A stretch of 64,000 nt of DNA from Prevotellaceae bacterium HUN156 (lineage in GTDB: Bacteria; Bacteroidota; Bacteroidia; Bacteroidales; Bacteroidaceae), in assembly GCA_900119285.1 (NCBI GenBank), contig FPIT01000009.1, positions 62,001 to 126,000 of the forward strand. The letters are read 5' to 3'. This document shows positions 49,124 through 56,794 of this stretch, in pieces (the stretch's first letter is position 1; every line of letters starts with the position of its first letter). Below the pieces are notes generated by a model. It had not been told where the DNA came from, did not search any database, and saw only the letters and a list, made by a program, of their open reading frames with translations. A program made the position numbers and the translations under genes.

Positions 49124-50938
49124 ATGAAAAAGATTTTATTATCAACAATGATGCTGTGTATGGCTATGATGGCTACAGCACAGCCTGCAGGAGGCTTTGG
49201 TGGTTTCCAGATGCCTCAAGTAAAACTGGAGACCAGCCAGGAATGGAAGGATGTAAACTATGCTGGTGATGATCAGGCTTACCATACCTGTGATATCTAC
49301 CTGCCTAAGAAGGAAGCTGCTAGCTATCCTGTTGTAATCCATATCTATGGTAGTGCATGGTTCTCAAACAATAGTAAGGGTATGGCCGACCTTGGTACAA
49401 TTGTTAAGGCGCTTTTAGATGCTGGTTATGCAGTGGTTTGTCCTAACCACCGTTCTAGTGGTGATGCCAAGTGGCCTGCTCAGTTGCACGATATCCGTGC
49501 CGTAGTACGTTTCGTTCGTGGTGAGGCTAAGAAGTACAAGTTTGACACCTCGTTTATTGCTACCAGCGGTTTCTCTAGTGGTGGTCATCTTGCTTCTACT
49601 ACTGCAACAACTAGTGGTACTAAGCAGACCAAGGTGGGTACTGTAGATATCGACCTGGAAGGCAATTTGGGTAAGTATACCAACGAGAGCAGTGCCGTAA
49701 ATGCAGCCTGTGACTGGTCTGGTCCTATTGACCTGACTGCTATGGATTGTGGCGATGCTATGAAGATGGGTGAAAACTCTCCTGAGGATGTATTGCTGGG
49801 TTCTAAGTTGTCAAAGGAACCAGATAAGTATCTCAGCCTGAGTGCTACCACCTATATTGACAAGAACGATCCTCCTGTTATCATCTTCCATGGTGAGAAA
49901 GATAATGTTGTTCCCTGCTGTCAGGGTAAGAAGTTCTATGAACTGCTGAAGGCTGCTGGTGTAAAGACTGAGGCTACTTTCGTTCCAGAGGGTGGTCATG
50001 GTATGGGAATGTATAGCGAAGAGAACCTGCAGAAGATGGTTCACTTCCTTGACTGCGCTCGTAAGGGTGGCGATTGTAAGGGTGATTGCTGTAAGGATGG
50101 CAAAAGCCGCATCATCGAGGATGGTGGTACTGGTGCCTTCAAAGCTATCATGAAAGAAGAGAAAGGTTTGGCAGAGCACACTGTCTTTGTACCACAGGAC
50201 TTGTCAAAGTTTAATGCTAAGAATCCCTTGCCCATCTTGGTTTGGGGCAATGGCGCTTGTGCCAACTCTCCTTGGGAGCACATGAATTTCCTCAACGAGA
50301 TAGCCTCTCATGGTTTCATCGTACTCGCTACAGGTGATATCCCTATGGTTGACGAGTGGTATAAAGGTCCGATGTCTCGTTCTGAGCAGCAGATTGAGAG
50401 CATTGATTGGGCTATTGCTCAGAATGCAGACCCCAAATCTCCCTACTATCAGAAGCTTGACGTAAAGAATATCTGCGTAGCAGGTATGTCTTGTGGTGGT
50501 TTGCAGACACTCTTCAATTGTGCTGATCCTCGCATCAAGTTGCTGATGATTTGCAATAGTGGTCTTTTCAATCAGGAGAATGCTGGTCAGGCTGTTGGTG
50601 GCATGCCAATGCCTAAGAAGGAGAAACTGAACGATATCCACACACCTATTATGTATATGCTGGGTGGTAAAGAGGATATCGCCTATGGCAATGGTATGGA
50701 CGACTTCAAGCGCATTAGCCATGTCCCTGCTTGTGCTGTTAATTTCCCAGTTGGTCATGGCGGAACCTACCGCGAGGCTCATGGTGGCGAGTTCAGTGTA
50801 GTTGCTCTCGGTTGGCTTAACTGGCAACTGAAGGGTGACAAGCAGGCTGCAAAGATGTTCGTTGGTAAGAACTGCGGATTGTCAACCCGTAAGGATTGGA
50901 CCATTGAAAAGAATAAGCAGTTTGATAAGCTGAAGTAA
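49124..50938 (+). CDS. Double alpha/beta-hydrolase esterase with Cys-rich linker
   Basis: This 604-residue secreted protein has two different alpha/beta-hydrolase domains. Domain 1 (about 45-308) is of the BD-FAE type: HIYGSAWFSNNS (oxyanion region), nucleophile Ser151 in SGFSSGGH, DPPVIIFHGEKDNVVP and His in EGGHGMG. Domain 2 (about 340-580) has the nucleophile Ser456 in AGMSCGG, MLGGKEDI and GHGGTYREAHGG. Between them is a Cys/Gly/Lys-rich segment (about 311-328) with four Cys in CARKGGDCKGDCCKDGK. The N-terminus of the mature protein is Gly/Phe-rich (AGGFGGFQMPQ). BD-FAE enzymes cleave feruloyl or acetyl esters from xylan; domain 2 is less certain. Last gene of the operon, 26 bp after GH3. 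Confidence 0.8.
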   Translation: MKKILLSTMMLCMAMMATAQPAGGFGGFQMPQVKLETSQEWKDVNYAGDDQAYHTCDIYLPKKEAASYPVVIHIYGSAWFSNNSKGMADLGTIVKALLDAGYAVVCPNHRSSGDAKWPAQLHDIRAVVRFVRGEAKKYKFDTSFIATSGFSSGGHLASTTATTSGTKQTKVGTVDIDLEGNLGKYTNESSAVNAACDWSGPIDLTAMDCGDAMKMGENSPEDVLLGSKLSKEPDKYLSLSATTYIDKNDPPVIIFHGEKDNVVPCCQGKKFYELLKAAGVKTEATFVPEGGHGMGMYSEENLQKMVHFLDCARKGGDCKGDCCKDGKSRIIEDGGTGAFKAIMKEEKGLAEHTVFVPQDLSKFNAKNPLPILVWGNGACANSPWEHMNFLNEIASHGFIVLATGDIPMVDEWYKGPMSRSEQQIESIDWAIAQNADPKSPYYQKLDVKNICVAGMSCGGLQTLFNCADPRIKLLMICNSGLFNQENAGQAVGGMPMPKKEKLNDIHTPIMYMLGGKEDIAYGNGMDDFKRISHVPACAVNFPVGHGGTYREAHGGEFSVVALGWLNWQLKGDKQAAKMFVGKNCGLSTRKDWTIEKNKQFDKLK

Positions 50939-50996
50939 AATGATGATGTCCTTTAGTGGGCATGAGGGTGGTTGCTACTGCCCAAATATTATTGAG

Positions 50997-51066
50997 GAAT
51001 TCACGAAGTTGTATGTGCAAAAGAGTCTGTGTATAGCGGCTTCGTGAATTCTTTTTATTTTTTTCC
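50997..51066 (+). terminator. Terminator of the CE1/GH10/GH3/esterase operon
   Basis: A perfect 12-bp stem (GAATTCACGAAG at 50997-51008, complement at 51040-51051) with a 31-base loop, followed by TTTTTATTTTTTT. A small TGGGCA/TGCCCA hairpin lies just upstream (50957-50984). Confidence 0.85.
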
Positions 51067-51074
51067 TATTTTTA

Positions 51075-51106
51075 TTTGATATATCTCGTTTTACGTCGTA
51101 TAATAT
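51075..51106 (+). promoter_or_regulatory. Possible promoter of the ECF sigma operon
   Basis: TTTG at 51075-51078, a 20-bp spacer and TATAATAT at 51099-51106, which keeps TA but not TTTG. It may be recognised by the ECF sigma itself or by the housekeeping sigma factor; weak evidence. Confidence 0.3.
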
Positions 51107-51122
51107 ATAGAACAACCTTCTG

Positions 51123-51674
51123 ATGACACAATTGGAACGTGACATCATAGTTCGCTGTCAACGAGGCGATAGAAATGCCTTTCGGTGGGTGGTACAGACG
51201 CATCAGCGGATGCTATTCTCGCTGGGGCTTAAGATGTTGTGCGATGAAGAAGAGGCGAAAGATATGGTACAGGATACCTTTATCCGTGTATGGCAACATA
51301 TTGGAGAATACGATTTGGAGTATACTTTCTCCACTTGGCTTTACACCATTGCTTCTCGATTGTGCATGGATAGGTTGAAACACAAGAAGCGTATTGTAGC
51401 ACAGAAAGGTGATGAAATGGTGTTGCGATATGTTGCTTCTGATAGTAATAATCACCTGATGCTGGAGAATCAAGAATGGGTGGCATTAGTCCGAACGATG
51501 GCAGAAGGCTTGAGCGACAAACAGCGATTGGTATTCACGCTCTGTCAACTTGAAGGATTCTCTTCGGAAGAGGTGGAAAAGATAACAGGCATGGATGGTC
51601 GACAGATAAGTAGTAATCTCTATATTGCTCGGCAGACCATTCGTCAACGACTGAGAAAATTAGGATATGAGTAA
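51123..51674 (+). CDS. ECF-type RNA polymerase sigma factor
   Basis: This 183-residue cytoplasmic protein has sigma-70 region 2 (CDEEEAKDMVQDTFIRVWQHIGEY ... STWLYTIASRLCMDRLKHKKR) and region 4 (LSDKQRLVFTLCQLEGFSSEEVEKITGM ... IARQTIRQRLRKLGY), the usual two-domain layout of extracytoplasmic-function sigma factors. Its stop overlaps the start of the next gene by 8 bp, typical of a sigma/anti-sigma pair. The operon continues to an outer-membrane protein, so a cell-envelope signal is likely. It is not the SusC-linked kind, which would be next to FecR-like genes. Confidence 0.93.
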   Translation: MTQLERDIIVRCQRGDRNAFRWVVQTHQRMLFSLGLKMLCDEEEAKDMVQDTFIRVWQHIGEYDLEYTFSTWLYTIASRLCMDRLKHKKRIVAQKGDEMVLRYVASDSNNHLMLENQEWVALVRTMAEGLSDKQRLVFTLCQLEGFSSEEVEKITGMDGRQISSNLYIARQTIRQRLRKLGYE

Positions 51675-52632
51675 GACTGAAGAAATATTGGAACGACTTA
51701 AGGGGCTGCAACCCATGATTGACAATCCTGATGCATTGACGGATCGCATCATGAGTAATCTGCCTGATCAGAAGCTTCTATCCGAGAAGGATGACGAAGT
51801 CGTACCGCCTGGAGCAGTGAAGTTTGACTTCAGCTTGCACTGGGTGGCTGCTGCAGCTGCCATTCTATTGATATTAGGCGTTGGACTTACTCTGTTCCCA
51901 GGCAGTCAGCCAGATCCACAGAATGTGATGTTAGCAGAGGAACTTGCCTCAATGAGGAAAGATAGTTCTAAGAGTGTGCTTAGTATGTCAGTCCGTGCAC
52001 TCCAATATGCCCAAGAATGTTCCTTACTATGCAAACACGAGACAGCGATGGAGGGTGACAGAGAGACTGATGCTCCAGCTACTATACAAACAAAAGTAGT
52101 AAACAAACAACCGACTACCCATCAGCGTCCCCAAGAAAAACCAGTCTATCAATCAAAAGCCTTGTCTAACGTTCCTATTCATTATGCTTCGCTAGTGAAT
52201 AAATCCGATAGTAATTATCAGGACCCTGCCCGTGTGGATGAGTTTATCGCCAAAATGGCAAACTATCATAAAGTAAAAGCCGTTCCCTTGACGAATACTA
52301 CAGGTGAGAAGGGGAAACGGATTGTCAATACTGCCTATGTTTTCCCAGACAAACAGGAGTTAGACCTCTTTGGACGATTGTTACAAGTGGCATGCTGGTA
52401 TGATAAACAGACACCAGGCTATCAGCTGAATTTCTCTCAGAAGCAGTTTGTCTTCTGTTTGAAAGATACTCGCAAAGATAAGAAATACCTTTGGATTGCG
52501 GAACGTATTGGTGGCGAACGCATTCTGCTCTATTGTACGCATTCACCGATTGCTGCAAAGGTATCATCAGACAGTTTCCAGAATTACCGTGCTCAACTTG
52601 TGCATACAAACATGAATACTATACCATTTTAA
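51667..52632 (+). CDS. Putative membrane anti-sigma factor
   Basis: This 321-residue protein has a cytoplasmic N-terminus (1-57), one membrane segment (about 58-80, HWVAAAAAILLILGVGLTLF) and a large exported part with a Gln/Pro/Thr-rich stretch followed by a compact domain (VFPDKQELDLFGRLLQVACWYD ... QKQFVFCLKDTRKDKKYLWIAERIGGERILLY). The position, overlapping the ECF sigma gene, and the single-span topology are the evidence for an anti-sigma role; no ZAS-type HxxxCxxC motif is present. The exported domain could sense the envelope state. Family not recognised. Confidence 0.7.
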   Translation: MSKTEEILERLKGLQPMIDNPDALTDRIMSNLPDQKLLSEKDDEVVPPGAVKFDFSLHWVAAAAAILLILGVGLTLFPGSQPDPQNVMLAEELASMRKDSSKSVLSMSVRALQYAQECSLLCKHETAMEGDRETDAPATIQTKVVNKQPTTHQRPQEKPVYQSKALSNVPIHYASLVNKSDSNYQDPARVDEFIAKMANYHKVKAVPLTNTTGEKGKRIVNTAYVFPDKQELDLFGRLLQVACWYDKQTPGYQLNFSQKQFVFCLKDTRKDKKYLWIAERIGGERILLYCTHSPIAAKVSSDSFQNYRAQLVHTNMNTIPF

Positions 52633-52643
52633 TTCAAATAACT

Positions 52644-53804
52644 ATGAGAAAAGTATTTTCCTTTGCTCTCCTGTTGCTGACAAGTATCATTATGCAGGCA
52701 CAGCCCCAGCATGTTGTTGAGTTGGCAAAAAGTGTGGGTGGTTTTGCGGCTTGTCCTGATGTTTACACCAATCCTAAAACGAAGAAGACCTCTGTCGTAT
52801 GGTATAGTACGAATAATGCTTGGATTAAAGATTCTTGTGAGGCAAAGAATGTGTGTGTAGAGAAGGATTACTTAGGAATCTTTCCAGAAATGGCTCATGT
52901 GGCATTAGATGAACAACCGTATGTACCAATGAGCTGGCGTTTAACTGAAGAAAATGGTGAGACGGTGATGCATTGCTACTTCCGTATGCCTGCTGATGAA
53001 GTAACTAATCTGTGGCTGACATCTGAGGAAACCTGTCTTGTTGATAGTGAGACGGGTGTACAGTATCGTATCCGTCGCACAGAACCAAATACCTTCCGCA
53101 AGCATTTCTGGGTAAAGGGAAAGAAAGGCGATGTCCTCGACTTGAAGATATTCTTTGCACCATTGCCAGCAACCACTAAGGCGGTTACTATCTTCGGTAT
53201 TCCTAATTGGCATTTAGTAGGTGATAAGATAAGTATACACCGCCAGAGTAATGAGGGTATTGGTGTCTTTAAGAGCGACTACGACACTATTCCTCGATTT
53301 CGTCAACCACGCATACTCCTTGAACATATGTCAGAGAATAAACCCTATGACCTCCAAAACTGGAATACATGGAAGGTGCTGACAGATGTTCACCTCATAA
53401 AACCACTTACTGACGAGACATTAGCACTTTGGCGTACTCCACAAACCACTTATGTGGCTATTGCATACGAACAAAATTGGACTACCGAATACTTCACTTT
53501 CAAGAATGGTACAATGTTACTTGATGAATATGGTCATCAGTATAAACTCCGAAAAGTGCAGGGAGCTCCTATGGAGGAAGTATTCTTTATGAAAGGTAAT
53601 GCAGGCGACTATATCGCTTTCTTGATGGAGTTCGAACCCCTGCCTCTCGATATACGTACTGTCACATTCATCGAACCGGATATGGAGCCCTTCAATGCAT
53701 GGGGAGCTAATAATAAAGGTACGGTAATCCATAATCTCGATGTGTGGAAACTCCGTGATAATCAACATTTGTTCAACTATCAGCCACGTGTCATCGTGGA
53801 ATAA
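52644..53804 (+). CDS. Secreted protein with an internal duplication, unknown function
   Basis: This 386-residue protein has a signal peptide ending MQAQ. Two related halves are visible: about 110-210 (SEETCLVDSETGVQYRIRRT ... FRKHFWVKGKKGDVLDLKIFFAPLP) and about 290-370 (FKNGTMLLDEYGHQYKLRKV ... MEEVFFMKGNAGDYIAFLMEFEPLP). Both share the G-x-QY-(R/K)-(I/L)-R core and end in a FxPLP motif. I do not recognise the family. I placed the start at 52644, 11 bp after the anti-sigma stop; the frame is open further upstream but inside that gene. It sits between the anti-sigma factor and a large barrel protein and may be part of the same signalling or envelope system. Confidence 0.75.
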   Translation: MRKVFSFALLLLTSIIMQAQPQHVVELAKSVGGFAACPDVYTNPKTKKTSVVWYSTNNAWIKDSCEAKNVCVEKDYLGIFPEMAHVALDEQPYVPMSWRLTEENGETVMHCYFRMPADEVTNLWLTSEETCLVDSETGVQYRIRRTEPNTFRKHFWVKGKKGDVLDLKIFFAPLPATTKAVTIFGIPNWHLVGDKISIHRQSNEGIGVFKSDYDTIPRFRQPRILLEHMSENKPYDLQNWNTWKVLTDVHLIKPLTDETLALWRTPQTTYVAIAYEQNWTTEYFTFKNGTMLLDEYGHQYKLRKVQGAPMEEVFFMKGNAGDYIAFLMEFEPLPLDIRTVTFIEPDMEPFNAWGANNKGTVIHNLDVWKLRDNQHLFNYQPRVIVE

Positions 53805-53825
53805 AAATCGTTTTATCATCTTCTA

Positions 53826-56687
53826 ATGAAAACTATCCTCTCTCTCCTGCTGGTGCTCGTCTGCTTGACGGCACCAGCCCAGGACAACAAGAAAAAAGAA
53901 AAGAAAGTAGAACTTTATGGTTACATCACCGACTCCTTTACCAAGGCCAGTGTTCCTGTCGACAGCCTTTTGAAGATTATTGTGTTAAATGCCGACTCCT
54001 CCGTAGTTGATACGGCTGGCGTGTGGAGATCTAGTAGTTATTATGGTTTGCAGACGACGGTCTATGATGTCAAGGTGCCCGCTCGTCCTGCCAAGTATAT
54101 CATCAAAGCCATGCATCCCGACTATGAGACTACATATATGAACTATGAGATTAAGCGCATTGCCCGTAATCGAGAGTTTGAATTGCCCAATCTTCGTATG
54201 CGTCGCATTCAGCGTTCTGACTACGATAAGGATGGTGGCAGTTTACAGGAAGTAGTAGTCAAGGCCACCAAAGTGAAGATGGTGTATAAGGGCGATACTA
54301 TCGTCTTTAATGCTGATGCATTCAATGTTCCAGAAGGCTCTATGCTTGACGGACTTATCAAACAATTACCTGGCGTGGAACTGAAGGATAATGGTGAGAT
54401 TTTTGTGAATGGTAAGAAGATTGAGAACCTAACGCTTAATGGTGCAGACTTCTTCAAAGGCAAGAATAAGATGATGTTGGAGAATCTGCCATACTACTCA
54501 GTAAAGAACGTACAGGTTTACAATAAGCAAACTCCTCGTAGCAAGTTCTCTGGTCGTGATGTCGAGCAGAAAGAGTATACGATGGATGTTGTCTTGAAAC
54601 GTGAATATAATGTGGGTGGTACTGCTTTCGTTGAGGCTGGCTATGGCACCGACAGTCGTTATAAGGCTAAAGGCTTTGGCTTACGCTATTCTGACCATTC
54701 GCGTGCAGTACTCTTTGGTGGAGCCAACAATCTGAATGAATATATAGACTACGACCGCGAAGGTAATGAACGTGACCGAACTAATGCTTCTGGTGACCGC
54801 AACGTCAAACAGATTGGCGGTTTGCTTACGTTGAATGCTACGGAGGAGCGCATCACCAATACCACAGAGTATAATCTCCGTTGGGAAGACAATCACACTG
54901 AGAGTCGTTCACAGTCAGAAAACTATATGGCAGATGCCAGCACCTTTAGTAAGAGCGAGGGCTTTAGCGACAATCGTCCTTTCAGCATGAATGTGCGCAA
55001 TACCTTCCAGGTGCAGAAGCCTTTCTTCCTCTATTCGTGGTTAGACTTTGACTATGATCATGGCCATAACGATAGTGAGTCAACTTCGCTTACAGCCAAG
55101 GATGTATTATATGGTGAATTAGTCAACCAGACGATTAGTCGCAGCATGCACAGAGGTAATGGTATGAATCTCAATTTCAACAATAATCTTACCTTTAAGA
55201 TGCCTTGGGGTGATGAGTTGGAAGCGCAGTTGAGCGGTTCTATGAGACGTAATTGGAATAATCATTCTTTCTCTCAGAATAGTTATACCTTTTATAATAC
55301 GGGAGTGATAGATCAGCGCAACCAGTATAATGATTCACCCAATAAAGGCTTTAGCCTCAATGGTAGTGTAGGTTATCGCTTGAGTCTGACAGAGCATTTC
55401 TCTATTACGCCAACATTGGGCATTGGCTATGATTATAGCAATAATGATAATAATCTCTATCGTCTTGATTGGTTGGGCGACGACTGGAAAGTTAATGGTC
55501 CTCATCTCATTGGTTCACTACCTGACAATGAGTTGTTACCTTCTGCTTTTGATGGCCCTAACTCGGCAGGTGAGGGTAGTAGACAAAACTCTCATTCTGC
55601 TTCATTAGAGTTTTCATATAACAAGCAGACAGAAAAGGCCTACTATTATTTTTCTGGTAGCTTTAGTGAGAAGTTCCGCCGTAACCACATGACGTATAAC
55701 AGTGATGTGCTGAATACGAGCATTAACAAGAATTACAGCTTCCCACAGATATATGTATATGGTTACTTGTCTTTTGATAATTGGCACAAGACCTTGAATT
55801 TAAGTATTCAGAATTATTCCAACATGCCAAGTATCCGCCAGTTGGTAGACATTACTTCTACCAATAACCCGCTGAATATCTCTAAGGGTAATCCAGACTT
55901 GAAGCCGATGACTTATTGGAGTTGCTATCTTAGCTATAGTGCTCGTAAGGATAGTATCGACCAGCATCTGAATATCTCTCTGAATGGTACCATCCAGCGT
56001 AATGCTTTTGCCAATGCCTATACTTATAATCCCACAACTGGTGTCTATACCTCGTGGACAGAGAATATCAATGGCAACTGGAATATGTCTGGTAATATGG
56101 ACTACAACCGTGCCTTGGGAGAGAAGAAGTTCTGGCATGTTGGTGCAACCCTTAATACATCTATTAGTCAGAGTACCGATATGTCTTCACTGACAGGACA
56201 GACAGAAGCACAGCGCAACCGTGTTACCACTACTCGTTTAGGCTTCTCTCCAGATGTCCGTTTCCAAAAAAATAAGCTCACCTTTACCCTCAAGGGCGCT
56301 GGATCTTGGCAGCATATTCATCGTAGTATTGATGTCGCCAAACAACCTACCGATGTCTATGATTTTTCTTATGGTTTCAACGCCAACTACCAAATGCCTT
56401 TGCACTTCACTGTTGATACAGATTTGCAGATGCACTCACGTCGTGGCTATGCAGACTCAGAGATGAATGACAATCGCCTGTATTGGGATGCCACCATTAC
56501 CAAGTCTTGGAAGCAAGGTCGCTGGGTTGCCAAGCTCAAAGGCTACGATTTGCTCGGACAGGTTACTCACTGGCAGTATTGGGTAAGTTCGTCAGGACGT
56601 ACAGAATACTGGACCAACAATATGCGACGCTATGTGTTGCTGTCGTTGGCTTACCGCTTTACGCTGACGCCTAAAGGCAAAAAATAG
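53826..56687 (+). CDS. Large outer-membrane beta-barrel protein (TonB-receptor-like)
   Basis: This 953-residue protein has a signal peptide ending APAQ, an N-terminal carboxypeptidase-regulatory-like domain (about 30-125), a plug-like domain (KGDTIVFNADAFNVPEGSMLDGLIKQLPGVE ... IFVNGKKIENLTLNGADFF, about 155-220) and a long barrel ending YVLLSLAYRFTLTPKGKK. This is the layout of the outer-membrane beta-barrel family (OMP_b-brl_3 type) related to TonB-dependent receptors. It has no SusD partner. Position at the end of the ECF sigma operon suggests regulation by, or signalling through, that sigma system. Confidence 0.85.
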   Translation: MKTILSLLLVLVCLTAPAQDNKKKEKKVELYGYITDSFTKASVPVDSLLKIIVLNADSSVVDTAGVWRSSSYYGLQTTVYDVKVPARPAKYIIKAMHPDYETTYMNYEIKRIARNREFELPNLRMRRIQRSDYDKDGGSLQEVVVKATKVKMVYKGDTIVFNADAFNVPEGSMLDGLIKQLPGVELKDNGEIFVNGKKIENLTLNGADFFKGKNKMMLENLPYYSVKNVQVYNKQTPRSKFSGRDVEQKEYTMDVVLKREYNVGGTAFVEAGYGTDSRYKAKGFGLRYSDHSRAVLFGGANNLNEYIDYDREGNERDRTNASGDRNVKQIGGLLTLNATEERITNTTEYNLRWEDNHTESRSQSENYMADASTFSKSEGFSDNRPFSMNVRNTFQVQKPFFLYSWLDFDYDHGHNDSESTSLTAKDVLYGELVNQTISRSMHRGNGMNLNFNNNLTFKMPWGDELEAQLSGSMRRNWNNHSFSQNSYTFYNTGVIDQRNQYNDSPNKGFSLNGSVGYRLSLTEHFSITPTLGIGYDYSNNDNNLYRLDWLGDDWKVNGPHLIGSLPDNELLPSAFDGPNSAGEGSRQNSHSASLEFSYNKQTEKAYYYFSGSFSEKFRRNHMTYNSDVLNTSINKNYSFPQIYVYGYLSFDNWHKTLNLSIQNYSNMPSIRQLVDITSTNNPLNISKGNPDLKPMTYWSCYLSYSARKDSIDQHLNISLNGTIQRNAFANAYTYNPTTGVYTSWTENINGNWNMSGNMDYNRALGEKKFWHVGATLNTSISQSTDMSSLTGQTEAQRNRVTTTRLGFSPDVRFQKNKLTFTLKGAGSWQHIHRSIDVAKQPTDVYDFSYGFNANYQMPLHFTVDTDLQMHSRRGYADSEMNDNRLYWDATITKSWKQGRWVAKLKGYDLLGQVTHWQYWVSSSGRTEYWTNNMRRYVLLSLAYRFTLTPKGKK

Positions 56688-56693
56688 AGGATA

Positions 56694-56702
56694 ATGTTAC
56701 AT
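56694..56702 (+). promoter_or_regulatory. ATGTTACAT site upstream of the DUF6057 gene
   Basis: ATGTTACAT, followed by TTGTTAAAG, lies 59 nt upstream of the -7 element at 56753, the same distance as at 42075 and 60219. Confidence 0.45.
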
Positions 56703-56716
56703 TTGTTAAAGAATAG

Positions 56717-56751
56717 GGAACATGTTGCGAAATGTGTTCCTTATTTTTTTT
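56717..56751 (+). terminator. Terminator of the ECF sigma operon
   Basis: GGAACA (56717-56722) pairs with TGTTCC (56735-56740), followed by TTATTTTTTTT. The T run touches the next -7 element. Confidence 0.75.
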
Positions 56752-56752
56752 G

Positions 56753-56760
56753 TACCTTTG
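56753..56760 (+). promoter_or_regulatory. -7 element of the DUF6057/TolB-like unit
   Basis: TACCTTTG, 34 bp before the ATG at 56795. The -33 position lies inside the terminator stem and shows no TTTG. Confidence 0.6.
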
Positions 56761-56794
56761 TGGCCTAAAACGAAAAGAAAACCTACTATTAACA

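Noticed and set aside
50957..50984. Small structured RNA or riboswitch before the ECF sigma gene
   Set aside because: Only a 6-bp TGGGCA/TGCCCA stem is seen, right upstream of a strong terminator of the preceding operon; too little to call an RNA.
51123..51674. ECF sigma factor as regulator of the xylan locus
   Set aside because: It lies in a separate unit with its own barrel protein, and the xylan promoters carry ordinary TAnnTTTG elements; nothing links it directly to the xylan genes.
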